A stretch of DNA of 24,442 bases from Bolinopsis microptera (taxonomy: Eukaryota; Ctenophora; Tentaculata; Lobata; Bolinopsidae). A model generated the notes under the pieces. It did no database searches. It was given only the letters and a program-made list of their open reading frames with translations, and was not told the DNA's origin. The stretch is from positions 1-24,442 of the forward strand of contig NW_026971877.1 of NCBI RefSeq assembly GCF_026151205.1. The letters are read 5' to 3'. Each line of letters opens with the position of its first letter. Position 1 is the first letter of the stretch. This document shows positions 1 to 13,025 of this stretch, piece by piece. The translations under genes and the position numbers were made by a program.

Positions 1-2500
1 AAGAAAACGCTGATTTAAAAAATTAACACTCACTGAACCCAAAAAAGCGGAAATAAAAAACTTATTAGTCTCTTTTGACAGTTCCCCCTGGCGTAAACGA
101 AGGGTTCCACCACTGACCCCCCTATGCAGGGGGGGGGGGGCCATCTTAAGGAGACCCAACAAAAATTGGTTTGTTTTGATTGGGTGGGGCAATTATGAAA
201 AAACTTAACTGGGGCCCGTAAATAAGCAAAAACCTGCGTGTTTTTTGCTCTTTGAAAAACACAATTTTTTTTTAGAGATTTTTGGCCAGCATAAACCCTA
301 AAATCACCCCAATTTTCCCTAATTTTTAGTGAGGAGCAACAAAAAGGGGGGGGGGGGCGAACCAAAATGGGGGGCCCCCTTTTTTTTCGGTGGGGTGCCC
401 AACAATTGGGGAAATTGTTTAACGCCCACTGAATGGACAGTGGGGCTGTGCCCCCTTTTGAAAAAGAAAGCTCAGAAGAGTTTTTTTTCCCACATCCACG
501 CCCCCTTCTAGTAAAAATTACATACAGATGGGGGCCCCAAAATGGGGTGGTTCCTGTACCAAAGGGGGATTTTGAAAATGTTGGTTTCCCCAAAAACTGA
601 ATAAGTACATTGGGAGATAAGTGGGGAGACAAGACGCATTTGTATACCAGTTCCCCAATATTTCAATTTTCCACTAATCATGTTGGCCCCTTTCCCAACT
701 GAGACGGGGCCCATTTTGCCCCGGCCCTGTTTTGAAACTGGCCAAGACTTTTTAACTATAACATGGGATATGGGAAATTTGAAAGCAACCAGCCCCCCGG
801 TCCCCCCCCTTTTTCCAACAAAAAATCCAACTTGCCAAAACTGTTTTTGCTTTGGGCCAGCATTGGTATCCCAAAATACTCCTTCACACCATTTCTTTTT
901 TAAGAAAAAACAAAAAAAACAATAACATTATAAATAAATAATGCCCTCTCTGGGGCATCCCCAAAAAGAAAATTCTAGAAAAATGAACACTTTTAAAGTT
1001 ATATAAAACCCAATAAATTTACAAACTTTAAAAAAATTCCAACTTAATTACCTTTGAAAATTAACCTTTCTTCCTCTTAGCCTACCAATGGATTCTTCTT
1101 TCATATAACTTACTAACAATTTCCCATTAGACACAGACACATCATCCTATCAAAGATGTCCCCATGACAGTTCCCAAGTAGGGGGGCCAGGCTATTTGCC
1201 TGATAAATCCAAGAAGCCGGAAAGGCAACTAATCCCCCTCTTGAAACCAGTAAACCCGACTCACTAGCTTTCACAAAATGGTGGTTTGAACTGTTTCCAA
1301 ATATCGCAAGACCCCTTTGAGCAAAAGAAAATCAGTCTCCATTTGTGGTAAATATGGTGGGGGTTTGGACTTTAGCAGAGACAGTCCTACCAGCACGAAC
1401 CAAATAAAATCGGAACCCCCATTAATCCAAAAAAGCCTTTCCTGGATCTTTAACACTCCAATGAGATTCCCCAAAGGGGGTACTTTTAAAAGCAAGGTTG
1501 GGGGGAGCTTTCAAGTTATCCAGTTCCTCTCTCCCGTATTTTGAGGCCCCAATCCCATCGATCCATACGGGGTAAAATGATCTCTGAACACCTTCCAATT
1601 TCCCAAGGATCAGTGAAACCAAATTTTTTCCATGCCTTTGCCCAAACCGGAGCCCATGCCTGCGAAAAAGTACTCTATATGAGGCTTTACCATGAACTTA
1701 TACCAAGCCCCACATAACGCTTGTTTCCTTTTGATATAATATTTTCTTGTTAAGCCAGGGCCAAATGGTACCATTTTTGCTTTTAGCAATTGCCAACTTT
1801 TCCTCACGTGATCAAACAAATTTAAAAAAAGCACTGTTAAAGACCCACCCCAAGGTCTTTTCTCTCTGTCCCCCAAACCCTCAAGGCACCACAACCCGAA
1901 ACAGGTACTGAATGAAGAATAAAATTACAACAAAGCGTTGGCTTTTCCCCTTGGGTAGATGAGGTGGAAGGGGGGTTTTTTGTGAAGCCATTGGGGTTCA
2001 AGGTAAGCCCCTATTGGATTTCACTTAAAGTAGAAAGAAAATCTGGAAAAAATTCATGGAAGCCATTGATGGAGCCTTTTTTTTTACTCAAATCGGAGTG
2101 TTTTTGGTGGAAAAAAAATTTGGAGGACATGAAAGGGAATTCCCAGGTGGCTTGTTTTAAATAAAAATGGAGGGACGAACCTTTTTTGTGTTCCACAAAA
2201 ACCTTGTGGGTTGTGTCCCTGTAAATACTGAAAACCGTTTTTTACCAGTTTTTCGATGCAAAATATGGGCGGTGGTTTTTCATTAAGAAAAGTTGACCCT
2301 CAAAACCCTAGCAGAAAAATCAGAAAGAGTATTGAAATGAATGGGATATATCCAAGTGTTTTCCCGTTCCGTCCCCCTTAACTAAAAGGACCCTGGCCAG
2401 AAATATACTTTTTAATGCCAAAAGACAACAAAAATTTATCTGAATGAAATAAGACATTACCATTTACCAGGAATGGATCACCCTTCCCTCTTCACAAGCC
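1..2500. other. Mixed-complexity DNA, no gene recognised
   Basis: This stretch has ordinary sequence complexity in places (about 560-700 and 1080-1900) mixed with inflated homopolymers. Open segments exist on both strands. The longest non-trivial one is on the minus strand at 1610-1894 and has a mixed amino-acid composition, but I recognise no domain, repeat family or splice-bounded exon. Overlapping open frames lie on the opposite strand at 1317-1544, so strand cannot be settled. It could hold degraded transposon or gene remnants broken by indels. I see no RNA gene, CRISPR array or clean terminal repeats. Confidence 0.5.
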
Positions 2501-2969
2501 TTTTTTTGGGAAAACTATGGGTCATAAAAAAACAAAATTGGGTTTTTTTTGTTTTGGGGGAAAATAAAGTTAAAAAAAAGCCTTTTTAAAAAAAAATTCC
2601 CCCCGAAAAAATTTTGCTAGCTTTAAAAACCCCCTTTTTTTTCAAATTTTAAAACCCAAAAATTTTCCAAAAATTTTTAAAAGGGCCCTTTTTAAAAAAA
2701 ACCCGGAGTAAAACAAGGGTTTTTTCCCCAATAAAATCCCCCAAATTTTTTAATTATTTAAAAAAGGAAATTCCCCAATTCCAAAAGTGGAAAATAAGGT
2801 TTAACCCCCCCCTTTAAAAAAAAATTTGAAATAAAGGGGTTTGGGCGGGGGCCCCCCAAAAAAATTTGGGGTTCCCCCCGGGTTTTTTTCGGCCCATTTT
2901 CTCAAAAACCCCCCAAAGGGCCCAAAACCCCCTTTAAAAATGTTTTTTTGGGAAGGGGCCAAACCGGGG

Positions 2970-2989
2970 CCCCCCCCCCCCCCCCCCCC
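2970..2989. repeat. Poly(C) run, 20 bases
   Basis: Twenty consecutive C on the plus strand follow a GGGG, just before CCATCCAC. The run sits in the homopolymer-expanded block, so its true length is uncertain. Confidence 0.8.
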
Positions 2990-5727
2990 TCCATCCACAT
3001 ACAAAAAATGAAATTTTTGGGAAAAAATTTTATTTTTAATAACCTTTTTTGTGCCCAATTTTGGGGGGTTTAAGGGGGGTTTTTGGGGGGCAATTTTAAA
3101 AAAGGGACAAGCCCCACTTTTATAAAAAAATTAGAGTTTTTTTTTAAAATGAGGCCCCAAAAAGGGGAAAAATTTTTTGGGCCCCAAAAAAGGTTTTTTT
3201 TTTTTTATGGCAAAATTTTTTAAAAAATTTGGCCCCCCCTTTTTTAAAAAACCCTTTATTTTAAAATTTTCAGTTTTTTTTTAAAAAAAAAATCAAATTA
3301 AAGGGAAATTTTTTTTCACACTGTGGGAAAAACCCGTTTTCCCCCCCCCCCCTATAAAAAATTTTTTAAAAAATCCCCTCCCCCAAATTAAAAATTATTA
3401 AAAAAATTTTTTTTTAAAAGGAAAGGGAAAAACCTTTTTTAAACACGGGTTCTGCACCCCCCCCAAAAAGGGCCCCCCATTTTTTCCAAATATGTTTCCC
3501 CCCCCTTTTTTTTCCCGGTTTTTCCCCCGGGGAAAGAAATACAAGGGGGGAGCCCCCCGGGCCAAAAATTTTTGTGCGCCCCGGGGGGTCCCCAAAAAAA
3601 ACGTAAAGACCCCAAGGGAAAGGAAAAACCCGGGGGGGGGGGGCCCCCCCGGGAAAACGGGAAATTTAAAAAAAATTTAAAGAAGCGGAAAAAAATTTTT
3701 TTTTCCCCCAAAATTTGGGGAGCTTTTTATTTTTAAATAATCCCCGTGGGGGGTCCCCAAGCCCTTTAAAAACCAAATTTTAACCGGAAAAAAGGGCAAA
3801 CCCTTTTAAAGGCCCGCAAAAATGGCCATAAAAATTACCGGGGGAACCCCCCCGGCCTTTTTAAAAATTTTTTATTAAAAGAATTTAAAAAATTTTGGGG
3901 GGGGGAAAACATGCGGCGGGCCCCCGGGCCCCCCCAAAAGGGTTTTTATAAAAACCCTGGGGTTTCCCCCAAGGGTTTTTTTGAAAAATTTCCCTTTTTT
4001 TTAGGCCCAAACCCCTTTTTAAAAAACCAAAAGGGAAAAAAAACCCCCGGGAGGGGGTTTTCCTGGAGGAACCCCCCCCGGGGCCCCCTTATGGTTTTTT
4101 AAATTTAATTTTAAAAAATTTTGGGCCGGGGGGGACCCAAAGGGGGGGGGGGCGGGCCCCAGTAAAATAAATTTTTAGAAAGGGGGGGCCCCCCGGTTTT
4201 TTTTTTTTTTTTTAAAAAAAGTTTTGGGTTTTTGGGGGGGGAAAACCCCAAAAACCCAAAAAATCAATTTGGTTTTTTTTAAAACAATTTTTTTTTGATT
4301 TTTAATTTTTAAAAATTTGGGAAAAGGGCGAATTTCACTTAAAAAACCCCGGGGGGCCCCCGGGCCCCCCCGCATCCCAAATAATTTCCTTTTTTTCGCA
4401 ACCCGGGAAATTTTTGGCAAAAAATCCCACCCCCTTTGGGCCCCCCCCCCGAGCCTTTCCCGGAAAAGGAAATTTAAAAAATCGTGGGGAAATTTAAAAA
4501 CCCAAAGGGTTTTTAAAGGGGGGGGAAACAAAATTTTCATATTTTTTTGGACCCAAATTAGGTTTTTTTTAAATACTGGGGGAAAAAAATTTACCAAAGT
4601 GAGAAACCCCCCCCCCCGGGGGCCCGCCTTTTTTTTTTAACCCTTTTCCTTGTTAAAATGGGGGGGGCCCCCCCGGGGGGCCCTATAAAATTTTTTCCCC
4701 GAATGGAAAAAATTTAAAGGCCTTAAATTTAAATGGGGCGGGCCCCCTGGGCAACTGATCAGGGCCCCCCCGTTCCCCCCTTTTCCCCCCCCCCTAATTT
4801 CCCCTTCCTATTTCCTAAAACGGATGAAAAATAAAATTTTAAAAAAGCCCCCCCCCCGGGCCCCCCCCCCGGGGGGGGTCCCCCCCCCCCGGGAAAAAAC
4901 GGAATTTAAAAAAAAGGGGGGAAACAAAACCCCCCCCCATAAAAAAACCCCAAACCCCCTGGGGGCCCAAAAAACCGGGCCCCGCCCCTCCCCCCCCGGT
5001 TTTTTTTTTTTATTTTTTGGAAACCCCAAATAATTTTTTTTTGAGATTAAACCCCCGTTTATAAAATTTTACAAAAAAAATTTTTCCCCCGTTGGCCCCC
5101 CAAACCTTTTTTTTTTCCCGGGGGGATTTTCCAAAAATCAAAAACATTTTTTTTAAATATCCCCCAAAGCCAAAATTGGAAAAAAACAACGAACAAATTT
5201 TAAAAAAATTCCCTTGGGGTTTTTTGAAACCCCCAAAAAAATTTTTAAAAATTTAAAAAATTTTTTAAAAAAGGCCCAGGTTTTTTTATCAAACCCCAAA
5301 TTTTTTTAAAAAAATAAAAAAAAATAAAATTTCCCCGGTTTTTTTTTTTTGAAAAAAAATCCCGAAATTGGGAAAATTTTTTCCAAAAAGGTTTTTTTTA
5401 AAAACGCGGCTCCAAAAACCCCAAATTTTCCTTTTGAAATTTTAAGGGGGTTTTTCCATAAACAAACCCCTAAACATCCCCCGGGTGTGGTAAATAAAAC
5501 CCTTTGGAAAAACTTTTGCGGGAGGAATTTGGTAACCCAATAAATCTGTTTTTGGAAAACGTAAAAATTAAAATTTGGGCCCCCCTTTAAAAAAATAAAA
5601 AAGACCTGTTTCCCCCCCAAAAAAAAATATAAAAGGGTTTTTAAACCTTTCCCCCCCCAAAAACCCCCCCAAATTTTGTAAAAAAACCCCGAAATTTTTT
5701 AAAATTTTTTTTTAAGAAAAAGCCCGT

Positions 5728-5750
5728 CCCCCCCCCCCCCCCCCCCCCCC
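5728..5750. repeat. Poly(C) run, 23 bases
   Basis: Twenty-three consecutive C on the plus strand, the longest single-base C run in the left half of the window. The G-rich complement could fold as a quadruplex if the length is real. Confidence 0.8.
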
Positions 5751-7439
5751 AGCCCCAAAACCCCCTATGAATCCCAAACAAAATCACTTTTGGGCCCCCG
5801 ATAAAAAAGGGCCTTAGGGCCCCCCGAACCCACCCCCCTCCCAAAACCCCCCCCCCTTTTATTGGGGGCCCAAAAGAAAAAAACCCCAATTTTCGAGGGC
5901 CCCCAAAGACCCCTTGGGCCCAAAAATTAAAAGCCCCCTTTTTCCCCAAAAAAAGCAACCCCCTTCCCAAAAAAAAAAGGGGGAAAACCAAAATCCCTGG
6001 GGAAAAAAAGGTTTACCCTACAAAACCCCCGGGGGGAATCCCCTTTCCCCCCAAAAACCTTTTTAAAAGGGTTTTTTAGACCTGTTTAACAAAATTTAAA
6101 AAGGCAAATTTAAGGCTTTCCCCCTTTAAAATTTAAAATTTCCCCCCAACCCAAAAATACATGTCAAATGCGAATAAAAGTTTTAAAAAGGGTTTAAATT
6201 TTTTTAAAGAAATCCCCCCCAAGGGAGGGTTTAAAAACCCAAACCAAAAATTCCAAGGGAAAAAGCCCCAAAAAAACCCTATTTTTATCCCCCTATAACC
6301 CCGCTCCCTTTTTTTTTTGTTTTTTAAATTTTTTCATAAAAAGGGGGTTTTTTTGGGAAAAGATCCGGGGGCAAAATTAAAAACCCGGGAAAAGAAAGGT
6401 TTTTGGGGAAATAAATTAACTTCCCCAAACCCTTTCCCAAAAAAAAACCCCTTAAAAAAAAAAATTAAAAAATCCCAAATTTTTAAACCAAATTTTCCAA
6501 ATAATTTTTAACCCTGGGGCAATCCCCCCCCATCCCCAAAAAGTCCCCCCCCCTAAAAAAAACCCCAAATTCCCCCAAACCCCTCCCCAAAAAAATCAAA
6601 AGGAAAAATTAGTTTTAATTTAAAAATATTTTTTATAAAATTTAAATTTGAAAAAAACATTTCCCTTTTTTAAAATAAAAAAAGTTTGCCCCCCTGTTTT
6701 TTAAAAGGTTTTGGGAACCCAATTTTTTCCCCCCTAAAAAAAAATTTAAAAGGAAACCCCGGGGGGAAAAAACCCGGAACCCCCCCCCCCGTTGGGGGTT
6801 TTAAACCCCTTTTTTTAAAAAAAATCCCCCCTGGGGGAAAAAAAAATAAAAAAAGAAAAAGAATATATTTCCTTTTAAAAATTTCCCCAAAAAAAGGGGG
6901 GAAAAAAAACCCCAAAAAAAAAGAAAGAGCCCCGGCTGGTAAATTTTTCAAACCCCAGAGGGAAAAAATCCCTTTTTTTAAAAAAATTGGGCCCCCCCCC
7001 CACCAAAAACGGGAAATTTTAAATTTAATATTTTTAAAATGGCCCTCCCCAAAAAAACAAGGACCCCAGTTTTTTTAACCCCTCCCCCCATAATTTGGGG
7101 GGGTGGGAAGGGGGTTTTTGGGGCCCGGTCCCCCCGGGTTTTCCCTTTAGTGGGGAAAGGGCCCTGAATTGTTAAAAGCTTTCCCCGCCTTCCCCGGGCC
7201 CCCCCCGGTTTTTTTAAAACCCGTGGGGCCTTTTGTGGGGGCCCCCTTTAAAGAAAATTTTTTTTAAAAAAGAAAAAATGTTTCCCGTTTAAAATTTTAA
7301 AATTTTTAAAGCCCCTTTTTTTTGGCCCCCTTGCCTTTCGGGCCCCCCCCTTTTTGGAAAATTGGGCCCCCAAACAAAAACTTTTATTCCCCTAAAAAGG
7401 GCCCTTTAAAAAAAAAACCCCCCAAAGGGGCCCCCCCAA

Positions 7440-7456
7440 CCCCCCCCCCCCCCCCC
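7440..7456. repeat. Poly(C) run followed by A run
   Basis: Seventeen C, then GG, then an A run of more than a dozen. It is a simple low-complexity tract in the expanded block. Confidence 0.75.
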
Positions 7457-8519
7457 GGAAAAAAAAAAAAAAACGGGAGGGGGGCAAAAAAACCCCCCCC
7501 CTGGGGGGAAAGCCCCTTTTTAAATAAAAAACATTCCCCCCCGGGGCCCCCGTTTTTCCCGGGTTTCGGGTGGTTTTGGGCCCCCTAGTAAAAAGATTTA
7601 ATAAGGAGCAGGAGGCCCACAACACCGGGTTTTAAAAAAAAAAAAAATTAAAAAAAAACCAAAAGTAAGTTCAATGGAAAAATTTCTTTTTATAAGGAAT
7701 TTTTAAAATTTCCTTTTTTGAAAAAATCCCAGGGGTTTTTTTAAAAAATAATTTTTTTTTTCCCCAAAACCTTGGGGTTTTTGGGAGTTTTTTAAAAAAA
7801 TAAAAAAATTAAAATAAATACTTTTCCCGAATTTTTGGGGGAAAAAAATTCCAAAATTTGGTGAATTCCCTTTTTTTGGGGTTTCCCCCTAGGCCCCCCA
7901 TAACCCCCCCCCTTTTAAAACCCCCCCGGGGGGGAAAAAATAAAACTTTCAACGGGGGGTGAAGGGGGCCGGGAAAGGAAAGATGGGGTTTTTTTTGGCC
8001 CCCGTTTTTAAAAACTTAAGGGACCCTTAAAAATTTCCCCTATTTAAAAAATTTAAAATTTTCCAAAAATCTTGGGAAAAAAACCCACAAGGGTTTTTTT
8101 TAAAAAACCCCCCAAATTTTTAAATTAAAACCGGAACCCCCCCAAATTTAAAAATTCCCTCCCTTCCCTTTTTTTTCCTCGAGAAAAGGGCCTTTTGGGC
8201 ACCCTTTAAAATTTTTTTGGCAGAGGTTTTTAAAAAATCAATTTTTTTAAACCCTCGGGCCAAAAAAAAATTTAAAAATTTTTTTTCCCCCCAAAAATCA
8301 CCCCCCCTCCCGTTGTAAAAAAAAATAAAAAAAATTTTTTTGGGTTTTTTTCCCCCCACCCAGTCCCCCCTGGGGTAAACCCTTTAAACCCCTATTTTTT
8401 GAACGGGGGTTTTTTCCCCCGGGGGTAAAAACTTTTTTGGCGGGGGCCCTTTAAAAAGAAGGGGGATTTTAAAAAATCCCCCTTAAAATCCCCCAAAAAA
8501 ACCTTTTTTTTTAACCCAA

Positions 8520-9010
8520 AGGAAAAAAGGGGTTTTTTTGGGAAAAATGGGGGAAAAAGAAGGGGGAGCCTTTTTCCCCGGCCAAGGGGGAGGAGGAGGG
8601 AAAGGAGGAGGGGAAAAAAAGGGAAAGGGAAAAGGGGAGGAATTTTGGGGGGCGGTGGGAAAAAAAGGAAAAGGAAAAAAGAAAGGGTTTTTTGGGAAAA
8701 AGGGCAGGAAGGGGGGGGGGAAAAACAAAACTTTCCCCTAAGAAAAAAAGGGTTTTTTTTTGGAAAAATTTTTGGGGGGTTTTTTTTAAATTTTTTTTCC
8801 CAAAAAAGAAAAAAATCCCCCCAAAAAAACAGCGTAAAATCAAAACACTTTTTGGCCCCCATTAAAACAAACCTTTTTAGCCCCCTGAAAAAAGGGGAGG
8901 GAAGGGAAAAAGCGGGGGGGAATCCCAAAAGGGGGGGGAAACCCAACAAAAAAGGGGAAAAAGGGGAAAAAAAAGGGGGGCCCCAAAAAGGGGAATGAGG
9001 GAAAAAAGAA
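8520..9010. repeat. Purine-rich (GA) tract
   Basis: The plus strand is dominated by G and A, with GGAGGAGGGAAAGGAGGAGG-like texture at about 8585-8645 and again at 8880-9010. AT-rich and short pyrimidine patches interrupt it. It resembles a smaller, degraded version of the GA array at 18.7-21.9 kb. The proline- and phenylalanine-rich open frames on the minus strand across it are shadows of the purine bias and not genes. Confidence 0.65.
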
Positions 9011-11228
9011 CCCTTTCCCCCTTTTTAAAAGTTTAAAAAATTTTTTGGGAAATTTTTTAATTCATTTAATTTGGTTTTAAATTTTTTTTTTTTTGTAAAA
9101 AAAGAATTAAAACAAAAAAAATTTTTTTGAATCTGAAAAAAATTTTTTTAAAAAATCGACCCCAAAAACCGCGTAAAATATCCCGGGAAAGGATGGTGGG
9201 CAATTTTTACTGCTCCCCCCTAAAAACCTATCCCTTAAAAAAAGTTTTTTTCCCCCCCCCCCAAACAAAAGCCAAACCACGCCCCACAAAATTTCCCCCC
9301 CCCGAAGCCCTGGACAAATTTCCCCCAGCCCCTTTAAATTTTTTTTCCCCACCCAAAAAAAATCCAAAAAGGAAAAACAGCCTTTATGGGGCCATATTAA
9401 ATTTTAAAAATTTAGGGAAAACTTAAGGGAAAAAAAAAAATAAGGGCCCCAAATAAAACCCGACGATAGCGGAAAATGGGTTTAAAAAGTTTCTTTCCCA
9501 AAAAGTTTTTTCAGAGGGGGGGAAAGGTTTTTTTCGGGGTTTTTTCCCCAAGGGGGGAAAAGGGGGGACCTTTGGAAGGGGCCCCCGTTGGGGGTTTTCG
9601 GAAAGTAAAGGGGTTTTTTTTTAAAGGGCCCCCAACAAAATTTTTTGGGTTTTTTAAAATTCCCTTCCAAATACCTTCCCGGCCCCAGGTTTTCAAAAAC
9701 TTTTAAGGAATTTTTTTTTTTTTAAGTTTAAAAAGGTTCCCCCCCCAAAAAATTGGAAAAAGCTTTTTTTCCCTTCCCCCCGGGCCGAATTGGGGGCGGA
9801 AAAAAAAAAACCCGGGAAAAAAAAATTTGATTTTTTAAAAAAAAAGAAATTAAACCGGGGCCCCCTTGGGCCTTTCCACTAAAATTCCCATTTTTTTTTT
9901 TTGGGTTTTTGGGTTATGAAAGTAATTTTAAAAAATACAAAGGGGAAAAATAAACAAAAGGGAAAAAACCGGTTTTTTTTTTTTCCCCGAAAACCCGGGA
10001 ATTTTAAAAAAACCATTTCCCAAAAAAACAAGGAAAAAAATTTTCCCTTAAAAAAGGAAACCCCCTTTAGTTTTTTAAACCAAACGTAAAAACTGAACCC
10101 TTTGGGGTTTGGGGAAGGGGGAAAGAGAAAAAAGAGCCCCGATAATAGGCCCCGGGGGGCCCCCCAGGTCCCCCCCCCCGGCCCAAAAAAAACCCCGGGG
10201 GCCCCCCCCCAAACAAAACCAAACGTTTCCCCCCCGGGGGGTTTTTTTAGGAATTTAAAACTACCCCTTTTTAAAAAACCCCCTGTTTTAAGGGCCCCCG
10301 GGCCCCCAATTTTAAAAAAAAGGGGTTGGTGCCCTTTTAAAAGGGTATTTGGGCCTTTTTAAAAGGAAAAACTTGGTTTCCCCCCCCAAAACTTAAATTT
10401 AAGAGGGGTTTTTTTTTAGAAAAACCCCGTATCCCCCGTGGAAAAGGGGGGGGAAAATTTAAAACTTTAGCCCGGGGAAAAATTTTTTTAAAGGGGAAAA
10501 AATTCCCCAAAAAGGGTGTAATAAACAAAAAAAAATTTGTTAAAAAGAAACCAAGGGGAAACCCCGGGCCCAGAAAACCTAAGAAAAAAACGCAAAAAGT
10601 TTAAAAGAGTAAAAAAATTAAACCCCCGGGTACCAATGGGGGAGGGGGGCAACCCGCCCGGGGGAAATTTTCTCCCAAAAAGCCCTGTTTTTTTCCCCCC
10701 GAAAATCCCCTTCCCCAACGCTTTAAAAATTCCCCAAACCCCGAAAAGCAATAAACCCCCGGCCCCCCTGGGGGGGGGGGGGCCTGTTTTTCAATCCTTT
10801 TTTTTAAAAAATGAAAAAAGGGTTTGGGGGTTTTGGGGCCCCCGGGTGAGGGTTTTCCCCCTAACCAAGGAAAATTTTTTTAATTTTTTAAACCCCCCCC
10901 CTTTAAAAAAAAAATAAAAAAAAACGGTTTTTAAAAATTGGAAATTAAAACCCAACTTTAAATTTTTAAAATTTTTCAAGATTTTTAAAAAAGGGCCCCC
11001 AAAACCCCCAAACCCCCCCCTGGGGCAAACCCAAAAGAAAGGGAAAAAAATAAAAATGGAAAAATCAAAATTTTGGGAAAAAAATTTAAGCCCTCCCCCC
11101 CCCCCCGGTAAACCGTTCCCCCCCCCTTTAAAATTTTTTTGGGGTAAAAATTTTTTTATGGGCCCCCCTTTTTGGGGGCCCCCAAACCCCCAAATTTTTC
11201 CCCGGGGGGGGCCCAAAAGGGGGGTTTT

Positions 11229-11244
11229 CCCCCCCCCCCCCCCC
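11229..11244. repeat. Poly(C) run, 16 bases
   Basis: Sixteen consecutive C near the right end of the homopolymer-expanded block. Confidence 0.75.
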
Positions 11245-11707
11245 AAATTAAAAGGGGCCCCGTTTTTTAAAATACGTCCGGGTTTTTTTGGGGCCCCCCT
11301 CTCCCCCCCAAAAGGGTTTTTTGGGCCCCGGGGCCCCCAAAGCCCCCGTTAAAAAAAGGGAAAGGGCCCTTTTGGAAAACCCAAAAAATTTTGCTTTTTG
11401 GGGGTTAAAACAAATTTTCCCCCGGGGGGACCAAAACATTTTTTTCCAAAGGCAAACCTTTTTTCCCAAATATTTTTTTTTTTTTAATGTTCCCCACACG
11501 AAAAGAAAATCCATAATAAAAAATAAGGGGAAAAAAAGGAAAAATTTTAGAAATAAATTTATTTGTTAACCGTAAAAAACCCCCCCCGAAAAAATTTTTT
11601 TTTTTTGTTCATTCCCATACTCCCCCGAAATCCCTTTTCCCCGGGGGGCCCCCCCCCTTTTTTTTTGTTATGTTGCCTTAAAAAAAACAACCTATAGGAC
11701 TTACAAA

Positions 11708-11890
11708 TTAAAAAATTGAAAAATCCGCCCTTTTTTTTCTAACACGGCCCCTGGAAAAAAAAGGTGACCTCTCTCGGGGAATGGGAAAGGGCCCAAATAA
11801 AAGGGTGCCAGTAGAAGGGAACATCTTGCCACCTTTCTTCACCACTTTTCCTAGCGGTAAGATGTATGGTCTCTTAACATCCCTCGTTTT
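11708..11890 (-). other. Unassigned open segment (60 codons, no ATG)
   Basis: On the minus strand a frame is open between a TAA ending just above 11,890 and a TAA at 11,708-11,710. It includes a mixed-composition stretch reading VKRPYILPLGK near its start and a basic C-terminal half. It has no start codon, so if coding it would be an internal exon or a broken gene. I do not recognise the sequence. An open run of 60 codons in this base composition is not rare, so it is recorded only as a candidate. Confidence 0.15.
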
Positions 11891-12302
11891 TTACAAAACA
11901 TAATTAACCCATAGGCTCTAGCGAGGGGTAAGGGGTTTGGAAATTAATTTATGGTTTATGATTATTTTTTCTCTGGACCATTCAAAAGTAAAAAGAAATA
12001 TTTTTCCAGGGGAATATTCCATGGGAAATTTTAATTGAAAAAAATACGAGTGATTAATGTAAATAAAGAAGCCGGGACAGATCCACAATATAAACCAAAT
12101 TCCCCCCCGTCATCGTAGGGATAAAAAATAACATTTACACTGTCTTCGACGTAAAAATTTGTTTAATAAAAAATACTAAACCCCTCCAGTCTGAGGCCCA
12201 AACCATGTAACATAAATAGGAGGTAATATTTTTCTAACCTGATTAACATAGTGTCGACCTCCTCAGGAGCCCCCACCTCTTCTACATGCCATGTATCACA
12301 AG

Positions 12303-12482
12303 TTATCCTTTTTCTTGATACTTGTTGTTCTTAATCAGGTCCCGAACAGTGGTCCGCCCATGGTTTGCCTGACCTTTCCCAACTGCGTAACACGTGCTTA
12401 GCTCCGGCTTTGCACTTGGGGAAGAAGGAACAGGATACCAGATCCCTGCTCCCGACATCCTAGCAACTATCTGATGGGATAA
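12303..12482 (-). other. Unassigned short open frame (51 aa from ATG)
   Basis: The minus strand carries a frame opening after a TGA just above 12,482 and closing with TAA at 12,303-12,305. The first ATG ends at 12,458, giving 51 residues that start MSGAGIWYPV and include the segment GKGQANHGRTTVRDLI. The composition is balanced, unlike the low-complexity shadows elsewhere. A pyrimidine stretch ending in CATCAG lies just upstream and could be a splice acceptor. There is no signal peptide, membrane segment or known motif. It could be an exon, a transposon remnant or chance; I cannot assign a function. Confidence 0.2.
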
Positions 12483-13025
12483 TCAATGTAAAAAAGTACA
12501 GTACAAAACGTACCAGTACTATTTACAAATAACAGGTTAATTTCCCCCCTGTTTAATCAAGGGTACAATGCAAGTGTTCCCCATTTTTTCTTTTTTTTTC
12601 TTTTCGGGTAAGGGCAATTTTCCCCCATTCCATTAATCCCATACTGCGGACCAACAAACACTAAGGCTTTTTAAAATAAGGGGCTACTATGGGGTTAACA
12701 TCGACGGATATTGGTATTTTTACTTTAAGTGCCTTATTCCTTAAAAAGTTTTCGTGTATTTGTTATTTTAAAAATTATTATAGGTCTAGATTATTCCAAT
12801 ATTATTCGTACGTGATCTCCATAGATCGTACGCCAACTTACGGCAGCAAAAAAATCCATTGGACGAAAAAATTATATGGTCTCCTGTTTCATTTTCTGGT
12901 AAATCTTTAGGAGTCCACTAAACACGTTTTATCTTATTGAAACAATTGGCCCTGAAACTGATGATAAGGGCTTTCCCAATTTGTACGGAAAGCAATTAAA
13001 TAATTAAGCATGCTGCATATCATCT

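Larger units (their letters stand above)
2500..11600. repeat. Homopolymer-expanded low-complexity block
   Basis: For about 9 kb nearly every base belongs to a homopolymer run of three or more, with A, C, G and T runs abutting (for example TTTTAAAA, CCCCGGGG and GGGCCCCC junctions). Long C runs occur at 2970-2989, 5728-5750, 7440-7456 and 11,229-11,244. Dozens of frames stay open on both strands at once and encode only K, N, P, G and F-rich strings, which is what run-based sequence gives and not what coding sequence looks like. Short patches such as 6540-6600 show CCCCAAA spacing like bird microchromosome introns. Two explanations fit and may both apply: truly homopolymer-rich DNA, and an unpolished long-read consensus with exaggerated runs. 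No gene is supported here. Confidence 0.75.

Noticed and set aside
1610-1894. 94-codon minus-strand frame as a gene
   Set aside because: The composition is plausible, but there is no recognised motif, the neighbouring frames lie on both strands, and there are no clear splice borders; kept only as part of the unassigned 1-2500 region.
3900-4900. Many CCCCGGGG/GGGGCCCC palindromes that could be read as hairpins or terminators
   Set aside because: They follow automatically from abutting homopolymer runs in this block and carry no independent information.
8392-8998. Open frames of 110-185 codons on both strands
   Set aside because: Purine-rich, run-dominated sequence gives P/F-rich and G/K-rich shadows. 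No recognisable domain.
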